Below are positions 13,191 through 22,261 of a DNA stretch of 64,000 nt, piece after piece. Below the pieces are notes generated by a model that was given only the letters and a program-made list of their open reading frames with translations, made no database searches and was not told where the DNA came from. The position numbers and the translations under genes were made by a program. Origin of the DNA: Flavobacterium frigoris PS1 (lineage in GTDB: Bacteria; Bacteroidota; Bacteroidia; Flavobacteriales; Flavobacteriaceae); NCBI RefSeq assembly GCF_000252125.1, contig NZ_AHKF01000011.1, positions 19,650 to 83,649 of the forward strand, written 5' to 3'. Within the stretch, counting starts at the first letter, position 1, and the number at the start of each line of letters is the position of its first letter.

Positions 13191-14204
13191 ATGAAAATAC
13201 TAGTTACTGGCGGATTAGGGTTTATTGGTTCCCATACTGTGGTTGAATTACAAAATGAAGGTTTTGAAGTTGTCATTATTGATAATCTTTCTAACTCGAC
13301 CGAGGATGTTTTAAAAGGTATTGTTGCTATAACGGGTAAAACGCCTATTTTTGAAAAGTTGGATTTAAGAGACAAGGCTGCTGTTCAGGATTTCTTTAAG
13401 AAATATACTGATATTAGCGATGTAATTCATTTTGCTGCATCAAAAGCAGTTGGAGAAAGCGTAGCGAATCCCTTATTGTATTATGAAAATAATATCAGTA
13501 CTTTAATATATTTGCTTCAGGAATTGCAACAAAAGGAAGAGTCACATTTTATCTTTAGTTCTTCTTGTACTGTTTATGGACAAGCTGATGAAATGCCCAT
13601 TAATGAAAGTGCATCTATTAAACCAGCCATGTCTCCTTATGGGAATACCAAACAAATTGGGGAAGAAATCATTACTGATGTTACAAAAGTAAGTGGCATT
13701 ACTGCTGTTTTACTGCGTTATTTTAATCCTATTGGTGCACATCCATCGATTGAAATTGGTGAATTACCTATTGGAGTACCTCAAAATTTAGTTCCTTTTA
13801 TCACCCAAACTGGAATGGGTTTGAGAAAAGAACTTTCGGTTTACGGGGCTGATTACCCAACAATTGACGGAACTTGCGTTCGGGATTATATACATGTTGT
13901 TGATTTGGCGAAAGCGCATGTTATTGCTTTACAACGATTGGTAAACAATAATAATTTGGATAAAATAGAAACGTTTAATCTGGGTACTGGTACAGGAAGC
14001 TCCGTGTTGGAGGTTATTGAAGCTTTTGAAAAAGTAAGCGGACAAAAATTGCCTTATACCATTGTTGGTAGAAGAGAAGGTGATGTTGTTTCGGCTTATG
14101 CCAATACGGATAAAGCGAATACCATTCTTGGGTGGAAAACAAAATCTACACTTGAAGAAGGGATAGCAAGTGCATGGGAATGGGAACAAAAGAGTAGGGG
14201 TTAA
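13191..14204 (+). CDS. galE: UDP-glucose 4-epimerase
   Basis: Interconverts UDP-galactose and UDP-glucose, closing the Leloir cycle. The protein is a 337-residue extended short-chain dehydrogenase. It has the NAD-binding GGLGFIGSHTVVEL motif at residues 6-19, the serine region FSSSCTVYG near 123, the catalytic YxxxK as YGNTK (Tyr about 150, Lys about 154), and the GalE-specific segment YFNPIGAHPS. It starts 10 bp after the alpha-galactosidase and is followed 45 bp later by the symporter, so it belongs to the same transcription unit. Confidence 0.96.
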   Translation: MKILVTGGLGFIGSHTVVELQNEGFEVVIIDNLSNSTEDVLKGIVAITGKTPIFEKLDLRDKAAVQDFFKKYTDISDVIHFAASKAVGESVANPLLYYENNISTLIYLLQELQQKEESHFIFSSSCTVYGQADEMPINESASIKPAMSPYGNTKQIGEEIITDVTKVSGITAVLLRYFNPIGAHPSIEIGELPIGVPQNLVPFITQTGMGLRKELSVYGADYPTIDGTCVRDYIHVVDLAKAHVIALQRLVNNNNLDKIETFNLGTGTGSSVLEVIEAFEKVSGQKLPYTIVGRREGDVVSAYANTDKANTILGWKTKSTLEEGIASAWEWEQKSRG

Positions 14205-14249
14205 CATAATTATTTATTTGAAATACTTCATTAACATTAATACAATAGT

Positions 14250-15914
14250 ATGACAACAGAATTTGGGTTTGTAGATTATTTAGTTTTCACTGCCTATGCA
14301 GTGCTTATTTTAGGTGTTGGATTATGGGTTTCGCGCGATAAAGACGGTCATCAAAAAAATGCTGAGGACTATTTTCTTGCTAGTAAATCATTGCCTTGGT
14401 GGGCAATTGGTTCTTCATTAATTGCCGCCAACATTTCTGCTGAGCAGTTCATCGGAATGTCTGGTTCTGGTTTTGCGTTAGGGTTAGCTATTGCCTCTTA
14501 TGAGTGGATGGCTGCTTTTACACTTATTATTGTAGGGAAATATTTTTTACCCATCTTTATCGAAAAGGGCATTTATACTATTCCTGAATTTGTAGAAAAA
14601 CGATTTTCAACTAACCTTAAAACAATTTTGGCTGTTTTTTGGATTGCTTTATATGTTTTTGTTAACCTTACTACTGTGTTGTATCTGGGAGGTTTAGCGA
14701 TTCAGACAATATTAGGAGTTGATATGATTTATGCCGTAATCGGATTAGCACTTTTTGCAGCTGCTTATTCTTTGTACGGAGGACTTTCTGCTGTAGCTTG
14801 GACAGATGTTATTCAAGTAATATTCTTAGTACTCGGGGGATTAGTTACTACATACTTGGCATTAAATACCGTTTCTGACGGAGCAGGTGTTTGGCAGGGT
14901 CTAAAAACTATATATGACGCGGCACCAGACCGTTTTGTTATGATTCTGGATGAATCTAATCCAGAATATATGAATCTGCCTGGAATAGGAGTATTAGTTG
15001 GTGGACTTTGGGTTGCAAATATTTACTACTGGGGTTTCAATCAATATATTATTCAAAGAACTTTGGCTGCAAAATCCTTGCGCGAAGCACAAAAAGGAAT
15101 ATTATTAGCTGCATTTTTAAAGATGCTTATTCCTTTCATTGTCGTAATACCGGGTATTGCAGCTTATGTGATGGTAAATGATCCAGCTATTATGGCTCGA
15201 TTAGGTGCTGCAGCTGCAGACAATTTACCAGGTCTTGGTACTGCTGATAGAGCCTATCCTTGGTTGTTGCATTTCTTGCCTGCAGGTTTAAAAGGGTTAG
15301 CATTTGCTGCCTTGGCTGCTGCTATTGTATCTTCTTTGGCTTCGATGTTAAATTCGACTTCAACTATTTTTACAATGGATATTTATAAGCAATACATCAA
15401 TAAAAATGCCAATGACAAGACTACTGTAAATGTAGGGCGTCTTTCTGGTGGAGTTGCTTTATTAATTGCCGTAATTATGGCGCCACTTTTAGGCGGGATT
15501 GATCAAGCATTTCAGTTTATACAAGAATATACGGGTGTGGTAAGTCCTGGAATCTTGGCCGTCTTCATATTAGGGTTGTTTTGGAAAAAAACTACGAATA
15601 AAGCAGCTATTTGGGGAGCATTAGTTTCTATTCCTATTGCAATGTTCTTTAAAGTAGGACCAAAATCTTGGGCTGAAGGCAGTGGTTTAGAGTCTGTTTT
15701 TCCAACATTGCCATGGATGGATCAAATGGGGTATACCGCTATTTTAACCATGCTGTTAATTATTACAATTAGTTTGTTTCAAAATAAAGGAAATAATGAT
15801 TCTAAAGGGATTTCATTAGATAAAGAGTTGTTCAAAACTAGTCCTCTTTTTAATATTTGTTCCTTTGCGATAATGATATTAATTGTGGTGATTTATGCTA
15901 TCTTCTGGAAGTAA
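14250..15914 (+). CDS. SSS-family sodium/sugar symporter (SGLT-like)
   Basis: Inner-membrane sodium:solute symporter, most likely taking up galactose or glucose released in the periplasm. It has 554 residues with about 14 hydrophobic segments. The first is FVDYLVFTAYAVLILGVGLWV, followed by the family motif region AEDYFLASKSLPWWAIGSSL and SAEQFIGMSGSGFALG. The later segment GLAFAALAAAIVSSLASMLNS corresponds to the conserved SSS signature near TM9. It is the last gene of the galactose locus and ends just before a strong terminator. Substrate assignment rests on the gene neighbourhood. Confidence 0.9.
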   Translation: MTTEFGFVDYLVFTAYAVLILGVGLWVSRDKDGHQKNAEDYFLASKSLPWWAIGSSLIAANISAEQFIGMSGSGFALGLAIASYEWMAAFTLIIVGKYFLPIFIEKGIYTIPEFVEKRFSTNLKTILAVFWIALYVFVNLTTVLYLGGLAIQTILGVDMIYAVIGLALFAAAYSLYGGLSAVAWTDVIQVIFLVLGGLVTTYLALNTVSDGAGVWQGLKTIYDAAPDRFVMILDESNPEYMNLPGIGVLVGGLWVANIYYWGFNQYIIQRTLAAKSLREAQKGILLAAFLKMLIPFIVVIPGIAAYVMVNDPAIMARLGAAAADNLPGLGTADRAYPWLLHFLPAGLKGLAFAALAAAIVSSLASMLNSTSTIFTMDIYKQYINKNANDKTTVNVGRLSGGVALLIAVIMAPLLGGIDQAFQFIQEYTGVVSPGILAVFILGLFWKKTTNKAAIWGALVSIPIAMFFKVGPKSWAEGSGLESVFPTLPWMDQMGYTAILTMLLIITISLFQNKGNNDSKGISLDKELFKTSPLFNICSFAIMILIVVIYAIFWK

Positions 15915-15931
15915 AAGATGTATTTATAGTT

Positions 15932-15972
15932 AAAAAAAGGTGCAATTAAACGAATTTAATTGCACCTTTTTT
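15932..15972. terminator. bidirectional intrinsic terminator between the symporter and the convergent oxidoreductase
   Basis: GGTGCAATTAAA at 15939-15950 pairs perfectly with TTTAATTGCACC at 15955-15966 across a CGAA loop. A runs precede it and T runs follow it, so it can terminate both the + strand galactose locus and the convergent - strand gene ending at 15980. Confidence 0.9.
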
Positions 15973-15979
15973 CTAGTTT

Positions 15980-16969
15980 TTACTCTAATATATTCCCAGT
16001 GATCTTATCCATTACCCAACTTGTATGAGCTGCGGTCAATCCTGTAGAGGGATGCGCAGCGTTATGGAGTAAGCTTTCTTTCATCTGTTGAACATGGTAT
16101 AATTGAATGTTTTCTGGGTGTTCGATATATAGTTTAGTCTCTCCTTGTCCATTTTTAAGGAGTAACGGTTCATTTTCGAATACAGAAAAAGTTATTTTAC
16201 CTTTACTTCCATAAATTTCAACAGTATCTTCTCTAAGATAGGAACCGAAATTCCAACTTCCAGAACCGGTGACCCCAGATTCATGAAGCCAACTTGCCGA
16301 AACAGCGTCCTTGGCAGAATACAATCCTTGCTGGTTTAAACTGATTCCTGAAGCTTCTTTTATATCTCCTAGTAAGAATACAAATAAATCTAGTCCATGA
16401 CTGGCTAAATCATCAAAATATCCTGCGTTTGCGATTGCTGCATCTGTTCTGCAATTGTATTTTCCAGACAAATCCTGATTTGAAGTGGGTTTGCTTAGGT
16501 GCCATCTTATGTGTCTTAGTTCACCAATACTATTTGAATCAATCCAAGTTTTTATCTGTAAGAAGCGTGGTAAACTGCGTCTGTAGTAAGCCACAAATAA
16601 AGGAGTTTTTTTTTCTTTAAAAGCTTCGTGAATGGCTAAACTGTCTTGATAATTTGGTGATAATGGTTTTTCAATACAGCAAATTTTGCCCGCAAGTGCT
16701 ACTTTTAGTCCGTAGTATTTATGGGTGTCTGGAGGTGTAGCAATGTAAATGGCATCTATTTCAGGATCATTGATTAAGTCGTCTGCGTTAGTATAAAAGT
16801 GGCTTATTCCATGTCTTTTGGCATAATCAGCAGCTTTAGTCGCATCTCTTCTCATTACGGCTACTATTTCAAACCCTTCTGTTTTTTGATAAGCAGGACC
16901 ACTTTTTATTTCCGCTACATCACCGCATCCTAATATTCCCCATCGGATTGTTGTATTGTTTTTAACCAT
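15980..16969 (-). CDS. Gfo/Idh/MocA-family NAD(P)-dependent oxidoreductase
   Basis: Cytoplasmic dehydrogenase of the glucose-fructose oxidoreductase/inositol dehydrogenase family, acting on a sugar or sugar derivative. The N-terminus carries the Rossmann motif WGILGCGDVAEIKSGPA. The family's EKPLS motif with the conserved lysine lies near residue 97, following IYIATPPDTHKYYGLKVALAGK. A C-terminal alpha/beta domain completes 329 residues, a typical length. It faces the galactose locus across a shared terminator, so it is transcribed separately and need not be part of galactose metabolism. The exact substrate cannot be told from the sequence. Confidence 0.88.
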   Translation of the reverse strand: MVKNNTTIRWGILGCGDVAEIKSGPAYQKTEGFEIVAVMRRDATKAADYAKRHGISHFYTNADDLINDPEIDAIYIATPPDTHKYYGLKVALAGKICCIEKPLSPNYQDSLAIHEAFKEKKTPLFVAYYRRSLPRFLQIKTWIDSNSIGELRHIRWHLSKPTSNQDLSGKYNCRTDAAIANAGYFDDLASHGLDLFVFLLGDIKEASGISLNQQGLYSAKDAVSASWLHESGVTGSGSWNFGSYLREDTVEIYGSKGKITFSVFENEPLLLKNGQGETKLYIEHPENIQLYHVQQMKESLLHNAAHPSTGLTAAHTSWVMDKITGNILE

Positions 16970-17004
16970 ATTTTAAATGTATTTTAATTTAAACCAATAT
17001 TTGG

Positions 17005-17721
17005 TTAATTACATCCATCGATTCCACAGCTGTCGCCATCTTTTGTTTCTAATATGGTAACTTTGGATTTAAATTTCCCTTCTTCCCATACCTTTTCTAA
17101 AGTTTTTATGAAAGTTTCCACATGTTGAGCTCCTGAAACAGCGTATTTATTGTCTAAAACAAAAAATGGAACTCCTTGCACTCCTATTTCTTGTGCTTCA
17201 GTTATATCCTCTTTCACTTCTTTTGCATACGCATTAGACTGCAATACGGCTTCGATTTCTTTAATTTCCAGTCCTACTTGTAGTCCTAGTTCACTTAAAG
17301 TAGCTAAATCATTTACGTTTCTACCATCAGTTAGGTAGGCTTTAAACAAGAGTTCTTCTAGCTCATTTGATAAGTTGTATTTCTTAGCCAAATGTAACAG
17401 GCGATGTGCATTAAATGAGTTAGCCATAATTGCTTTTTCAAAATGGAAATCCAATCCTGAATTTTTAGCGTTCTCAGTCATGCTGTCCATCATTTCTTGG
17501 GCCCATTGTCTGTCTTTTTGGTATTTTGTTGCCAAGTGTTCTACCATATCATCATCTTCTGAAGCAATGAAGTTAGCGTCTAATTGAAAACTTTTCCATT
17601 CGATTTCGACCGCATCTTTATGCTCAAATTGAGCCAGAGCACCTTCAATCCTTCTTTTTCCTATATAACAGTAAGGACACATTATATCTGACCAGATTTG
17701 TATTTTTAAAGTATTTTCCAT
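17005..17721 (-). CDS. DsbA-family (FrnE-like) thiol oxidoreductase, paralogue 1
   Basis: Thioredoxin-fold protein of the FrnE/DsbA group, cytoplasmic because no signal peptide is present. The redox motif CPYC is at residues 15-18 in SDIMCPYCYIGKRRIE, and the cis-proline loop is GVPFFVLDNKYAVSGAQ. The frame extends upstream to 17766, but the ATG at 17721 gives the family's standard N-terminus and 238 residues. A C-terminal tail with two more cysteines (DSCGIDGCN) is absent from its paralogue at 18369-19028. The -7 element and a perfect 16-bp palindrome lie just upstream, suggesting regulation, perhaps by thiol or electrophile stress. Confidence 0.9.
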   Translation of the reverse strand: MENTLKIQIWSDIMCPYCYIGKRRIEGALAQFEHKDAVEIEWKSFQLDANFIASEDDDMVEHLATKYQKDRQWAQEMMDSMTENAKNSGLDFHFEKAIMANSFNAHRLLHLAKKYNLSNELEELLFKAYLTDGRNVNDLATLSELGLQVGLEIKEIEAVLQSNAYAKEVKEDITEAQEIGVQGVPFFVLDNKYAVSGAQHVETFIKTLEKVWEEGKFKSKVTILETKDGDSCGIDGCN

Positions 17722-17752
17722 TCTTATTATCGTATTTATTGAATTAGAATTT

Positions 17753-17771
17753 ATTTGTATATACAAATGTA
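17753..17771 (-). promoter_or_regulatory. -7 element overlapped by a perfect 16-bp palindrome upstream of the FrnE-like gene
   Basis: On the minus strand TACATTTG (17771-17764) matches the Bacteroidetes -7 consensus TAnnTTTG. The palindrome ATTTGTATATACAAAT at 17753-17768 covers most of the -7 box and the expected transcription start. A repressor bound there would block initiation. The leader to the ATG at 17721 would be about 35 nt. No good TTG -33 element is seen. Confidence 0.55.
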
Positions 17772-17864
17772 CTGATTCTTTTTTGGAATGAAATGTGGTT
17801 TATGTTTTTATTGGCAAAGAAGGAATTGTATGGTGAATTGCATATAAACTAGGTTTCTATTTGT

Positions 17865-18212
17865 TTAAGCAAAGTAGTTGTTTATATATTGCTCTTGCTG
17901 GTCCGGACGGAGATTAGGGGTTTCTATAATTAGAACTTTCATTTTCATTAAGCGGTGGTCTTCACTCAAGACATCAAATAGCTCTAGCTTGGCAGTAGTA
18001 GGGCCAAAAAGGAATAGTTTTTCGTAGTCTTTTATTTTGTTTATTATTTTATTATAATAAGCATTTAAGGTGCGATTTTGGGAAGCTATTAGCTCAGATG
18101 AGTTGACAAACTTTGATTCGATTGTCATTATTGGAAGATGGTTAGGTTTAATTTCTACAATATATGCTGCTGAGTGATCTAGCCAAATGGCTAACTTTGT
18201 CGATGTTCCCAT
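17865..18212 (-). CDS. small eRF1-domain-like ('translational machinery'/host-attachment type) protein
   Basis: A 115-residue protein without signal peptide or membrane segment. The pattern AIWLDHSAAYIVEI at the start, KDYEKLFLFGPTTAKLELFDVL in the middle and VLIIETPNLRPDQQEQYINNYF at the end resembles the short bacterial proteins related to eRF1/Pelota domains. Those are often annotated as translational machinery or host-attachment proteins, with a 'W.DH..A' start, 'GP..aK.el' core and C-terminal 'YF'. The family assignment is from pattern memory and moderate. It sits between two FrnE-like paralogues on the same strand with gaps of 143 and 156 bp, so co-transcription is possible but not shown. 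Confidence 0.55.
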   Translation of the reverse strand: MGTSTKLAIWLDHSAAYIVEIKPNHLPIMTIESKFVNSSELIASQNRTLNAYYNKIINKIKDYEKLFLFGPTTAKLELFDVLSEDHRLMKMKVLIIETPNLRPDQQEQYINNYFA

Positions 18213-18368
18213 TTTTCGCTTTAGTTTAGTTATTTTAATATGGTTTTTAAGATGATTTTGGATTAATGTGGGGACTGAACTATTGCTATATTTAGTATTT
18301 GGTTTGCGGATTCAGTTTCTAAAAGAAGTTAGTTACATTAAAAAAATCGAAATGGTGCAAGTAATTCG

Positions 18369-19028
18369 TTAGGCTTTTATTTTGCCTTCCATCCACACCT
18401 TTTCTAATGTGCTAATAAATGTAGCTACATGTTGAGCTCCTGCAATGGCGTATTTATTGTCAAAGACAAAGAATGGTACTGTTTTTATTCCAATATTGCT
18501 CGCCATTTGAATTTCTTGATTTACTTGTTCTGTATAAACATTTGTATGCAAAACATATTCGATATCATATATAGTAAGGCCTGATTGCAGTCCTATGCTT
18601 GTTAAAATTGATTGGTCATTTATATTTTTTCCATCACTTAAATTGGCTTTGAATAGCAGTTCTTGGAGCTCATTTGATAATTGGTTTTTCTTTGCGAGGA
18701 ACAATAACCGATGTGCATTGAATGAGTTCTCCATGGTTACTTTTTGTAGTTCGAGATTCAATCCTGTTTTCTTGGCGTTCTGTGTAATACTGTCGATTTT
18801 TTCATGAGCCCATTGCATCGTTTGTTGATATTTTTTGGCTAGATGTTCAGACATTTGTTCATTTTTTAATAAGATGGGGTTAGCGTATAGTTGGAAGCTG
18901 TTCCATTCGATTTCGAAGTCATCAGCGTGGTCAAATTGTTTTAGTGCAGTTTCTATTCTTCGTTTACCTATATAACAAAAAGGACACATGATGTCAGACC
19001 AGATTTGTATTTTTAATTTACGTTCCAT
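18369..19028 (-). CDS. DsbA-family (FrnE-like) thiol oxidoreductase, paralogue 2
   Basis: Second FrnE-like protein, 219 residues, clearly a duplicate of the gene at 17005-17721. Both share KIQIWSDIMCP, CYIGKRRIE, NSFNAHRLL and GAQHV blocks in the same order. The redox motif is CPFC at residues 15-18 and the cis-proline loop is TVPFFVFDNKYAIAGAQ. It lacks the cysteine-containing tail of paralogue 1 and ends at EGKIKA. Many positions have diverged (for example SFQLYAN instead of SFQLDAN), so the duplication is not recent or this copy evolves faster. Cytoplasmic; the substrate is unknown. Confidence 0.88.
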   Translation of the reverse strand: MERKLKIQIWSDIMCPFCYIGKRRIETALKQFDHADDFEIEWNSFQLYANPILLKNEQMSEHLAKKYQQTMQWAHEKIDSITQNAKKTGLNLELQKVTMENSFNAHRLLFLAKKNQLSNELQELLFKANLSDGKNINDQSILTSIGLQSGLTIYDIEYVLHTNVYTEQVNQEIQMASNIGIKTVPFFVFDNKYAIAGAQHVATFISTLEKVWMEGKIKA

Positions 19029-19373
19029 GGTGTTTTTTGTTTGAGAAAGTAAAACTTTTATAATAGGAGCAAGAGATACCTTAAAATTTATAGTTCACAT
19101 TATATTGAATTCTTAACTTTAAGTTATGTCAGTGTTGAGTGCTTCTAATACAAAGTTGCATTTATTAATTTCTTTACTATATAATAATAGCCTACTGTCT
19201 TATTTATATCGTTAAGTACCATATATCTTACGATTAAATGAATTTATTTGCGTGTGCAATAGGGGAAGTAAAGAGATTGTGCTTTGGAAAAAATGTAAAT
19301 GAGTTTTTTTATATGATTACACAGCTGTTTTCGGTATAAAATTTCTTTTGTTTAGGAGTTTCTATAAACCCAA
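19029..19373. other. intergenic stretch with no recognised feature
   Basis: About 345 bp of AT-rich DNA between the start of the second FrnE-like gene and the terminator of the nuo operon. I see no open frame with coding character, no RNA gene and no full -33/-7 promoter pair on the minus strand. The promoter of the FrnE-like gene must lie here but could not be recognised. Confidence 0.4.
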
Positions 19374-19403
19374 GAAACCCATCAAATCACTTTGATGGGT
19401 TTC
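19374..19403 (-). terminator. hairpin at the end of the nuo operon
   Basis: GAAACCCATCAAA at 19374-19386 pairs with TTTGATGGGTTTC at 19391-19403 across a 4-nt loop, a perfect 13-bp stem 23 bp past the nuoN stop codon. The flanking T tract is weak on either strand, but position and stem strength suggest a 3' end for the nuo transcript. Confidence 0.7.
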
Positions 19404-19425
19404 TGTATATTTGTGTGTTGAATTA

Positions 19426-20796
19426 TTAAGCTAGCAAGTCCAAAACTAATGATGGAAACAAACCTAAGGCAATATTCAAAACTATTGCAATTATAGCAAC
19501 AGCATAAATAACAAAGGGAGTTCCTGTTCTAGCTTCATTAGGTTCTTTTGTATACATCGCTAGAATCAATTTAAAGTAGTATCCAACGCTGATAATTGAA
19601 TTCACAACTGCAACTATGACTAAAGCAATATAACCTGCTTGGATCGTTTGATTGAACAAAACCATTTTGGCAAAAAATCCTGCAAAAATAGGGATACCAG
19701 CCATAGATAGTAAAGATGCGGTTAAAATGGCAGCCAATAGTGGGTTCGTTTTTCCTAATCCGTGAAAATTCGTGATGTCTTCATTTTCTGTGTTTTTACA
19801 AACATATAGAATAACACTAAAAGCAGCGATTCCTGCTAATGCGTAAGCCGAAGTATAGTACAACAAACTTCCTGCAGCATTAGTTACACTTAGTAAAGTC
19901 ATTAACATAAATCCAGCGTGTGAAATACCAGAGTAAGCCAACATACGCTTAACATTAACTTGTCGTAACGCCATTATATTTCCTACGGTCATCGAGGCCA
20001 TCGAGATGATCACAACAACTATTTGGAAAGAAGAAGATACTTCTGCATTCATCACGGCCAATAGCTTAAATAAGGTGGCAATAGCTACTACTTTTGCTAA
20101 AGTACTCATTAAAGCAGTTGTCAAAGCTGGAGAACCTTCATAAACATCAGGTGCCCAGAAATGAAATGGCACGGCTGCAATTTTGAAAAACATACCAATT
20201 GTTACTAAAACAATCCCAATCGGGAACCAAACCGGTAACTCAGCTGATCTAGATAGTTCGCTAATTTCGGTAACATCAAATGTTCCCATAGCTCCGTATA
20301 TCAAACAAATACCAAACAATATAATTCCTGAGGCAAAAGACCCCATTAAAAAGTATTTCAATCCGGCTTCGTTACTTTTTATACTTAATCGGTTGCTTGC
20401 TGCCAAAATATATAAGGCGATAGACAACACTTCGATTCCCAAGAAGAACATTGCTAAGTTTCCAAAAGAAACCATGGCTACTGTTCCAGCCAATAAAAAT
20501 ACTTTAATGGCAATGTAATCCGATATTTTTGTTTGGTGGTTTTCATATACTTTATGACTCAATGCCACCAAGAAAACGGTTAATATGATAAACAAACCAG
20601 AGAATGCAGTTGAAAACTTACTTACAATAATCATGTTATTGTAATACGATTGTGGAGAGTTAAATTCAGATATGTTCAGACCAAGAACGGCCAATAATCC
20701 AATAATTGTTATAGGAACAATGGCTTTCCTTAATTCGAAAATTTCAAATAAAAGGCATAAAACACCTAATCCTATTATAGCTATTAATGTATTCAT
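19426..20796 (-). CDS. nuoN: NADH-quinone oxidoreductase subunit N
   Basis: Antiporter-like proton-pumping membrane subunit of respiratory complex I. It has 456 residues with about 14 hydrophobic segments. Conserved elements include GIEVLSIALYILAA with the TM5 glutamate, KYFLMGSFASGIILFG, and FHFWAPDVYEGSPALTTALMS with its lysine/histidine-rich surroundings on TM7-8. It is the last gene of the operon, 13 bp after nuoM, and is followed by a hairpin terminator. Confidence 0.95.
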   Translation of the reverse strand: MNTLIAIIGLGVLCLLFEIFELRKAIVPITIIGLLAVLGLNISEFNSPQSYYNNMIIVSKFSTAFSGLFIILTVFLVALSHKVYENHQTKISDYIAIKVFLLAGTVAMVSFGNLAMFFLGIEVLSIALYILAASNRLSIKSNEAGLKYFLMGSFASGIILFGICLIYGAMGTFDVTEISELSRSAELPVWFPIGIVLVTIGMFFKIAAVPFHFWAPDVYEGSPALTTALMSTLAKVVAIATLFKLLAVMNAEVSSSFQIVVVIISMASMTVGNIMALRQVNVKRMLAYSGISHAGFMLMTLLSVTNAAGSLLYYTSAYALAGIAAFSVILYVCKNTENEDITNFHGLGKTNPLLAAILTASLLSMAGIPIFAGFFAKMVLFNQTIQAGYIALVIVAVVNSIISVGYYFKLILAMYTKEPNEARTGTPFVIYAVAIIAIVLNIALGLFPSLVLDLLA

Positions 20797-20809
20797 TTTT
20801 TTTATTTGA

Positions 20810-22252
20810 CTAGTTAATTCTATTAATTTGAGTTAAAATCTCTTCAAGACTTGGTGTGATTAAGTCTGTAATTGGTTTTGGATACATCCCGAAAAAGAAT
20901 AATACTCCGATGATAAGAACCAAAGCAAATCCTTCTTTGAAGTTTACATCAGCAAACACTTTCGTATTTGTCTCTCCTAACATTACTTGTTGGTACATTT
21001 TTAACATATAGTAAGCACCCAAGATAATTGTTGTTCCACCTAAAAAGGCAAACCAAACATTAATTTGAGAAAGGCTATATAATACGGTAAACTCTCCAAC
21101 AAAATTAAATGTGGTAGGTAATGCTACTGATGCTAAAACTAAAAGCAAGAACATCGAAGCAAATTTTGGTGATTGTGTACGAATACCTCCCATTTCAGCA
21201 ATAGTGCGTGTTTCATATCTTCTAAAAATGATTTCAGAGATAAAGAACAATCCAACTACTACGAAACCGTGAGCAATCATTTGTAAAACTGCACCGCGTA
21301 ATCCGTCAATTGTCAGGGTGTAAGTACCTGCTGCAATTAATCCAACGTGGGCTAATGAAGAGTAGGCTAATAATTTCTTTAAATCTTTTTGTCTCAAAGC
21401 TACAATAGAGCCATAAATTACTCCGGCGACTCCAAGGCTGATGAAGATATACATATATTCCTTTGCTGCAAGTGGAGCAATTGGCAATTGCCAACGAATG
21501 ATACTATAAAGACCCATTTTCAACATAATCCCAGAAAGCAACATCGTACCTACAGCTGGTGCTTTTTGGTAAACATTTGCTTGCCAAGTATGGAAAGGAA
21601 TAATTGGAATTTTAATAGCATAAGCTAAGAAGAATGCTAGGAATATCCATAACTGTTCTGTTGCTGATAAGTTCAATTTGTATAAGTCTTCAATTAAGAA
21701 ACTTCCTGCTTGTTGATATAAATAGATGAATGCAATAAGCATAAATAACGAACCTGCTAAAGTGTAGATAAAGAATTTTACTACTGCTTTTTTACGTTCT
21801 TCAGCATCACCGTTACCCCAAATTAAAGCAATAAAGTAAATAGGAATTAAAGATAATTCCCAGAAGATATAATAAAGAATTCCATCTGCTGCAAGGAAAG
21901 TTCCAACCATTGCAAAAGACATAAATAGGATTAACGAATAGAAAGCTTTTGAGTTTTTGTATTCAGTCCCAAATGATGTGTAAATGATAATCGGTGTCAA
22001 TGCCGTTGTCAATAGAAGCATCGCAATTGCTAATCCATCTGCCTTTAATGCAAAAGAAACATTAGGTTGGTTAATCCATTGGCATAAAAAGCTAATGTTT
22101 TCACCCATGTTAAAATGGTTTAACAATACAATCGAACATCCTAATGCTGATATTCCAAAGAACAATGCCACTTTTGAAGCCAGTTTATCACCAGCGATAT
22201 AAGTTGCAAATGCGCCAACTAAAAGTATAATTAATATTAGAGATACATTCAT
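20810..22252 (-). CDS. nuoM: NADH-quinone oxidoreductase subunit M
   Basis: Antiporter-like proton-translocating subunit of complex I, 480 residues, polytopic. The sequence shows FWELSLIPIYFIALIWG (essential TM5 glutamate region), FHTWQANVYQKAPAVGTMLLSG and KDLKKLLAYSSLAHVGLI, all typical for NuoM. The W-Q-A-N-V-Y form of the usual W-L-P-D-A-H motif is a Bacteroidetes-like variation. It lies between nuoL (9-bp gap) and nuoN (13-bp gap). Confidence 0.95.
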   Translation of the reverse strand: MNVSLILIILLVGAFATYIAGDKLASKVALFFGISALGCSIVLLNHFNMGENISFLCQWINQPNVSFALKADGLAIAMLLLTTALTPIIIYTSFGTEYKNSKAFYSLILFMSFAMVGTFLAADGILYYIFWELSLIPIYFIALIWGNGDAEERKKAVVKFFIYTLAGSLFMLIAFIYLYQQAGSFLIEDLYKLNLSATEQLWIFLAFFLAYAIKIPIIPFHTWQANVYQKAPAVGTMLLSGIMLKMGLYSIIRWQLPIAPLAAKEYMYIFISLGVAGVIYGSIVALRQKDLKKLLAYSSLAHVGLIAAGTYTLTIDGLRGAVLQMIAHGFVVVGLFFISEIIFRRYETRTIAEMGGIRTQSPKFASMFLLLVLASVALPTTFNFVGEFTVLYSLSQINVWFAFLGGTTIILGAYYMLKMYQQVMLGETNTKVFADVNFKEGFALVLIIGVLFFFGMYPKPITDLITPSLEEILTQINRIN

Positions 22253-22261
22253 AGTATAAAA

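Noticed and set aside
20183..20518. Open frame of 111 codons on the plus strand within nuoN
   Set aside because: Antisense of a strongly conserved membrane protein, with no family pattern and no promoter.
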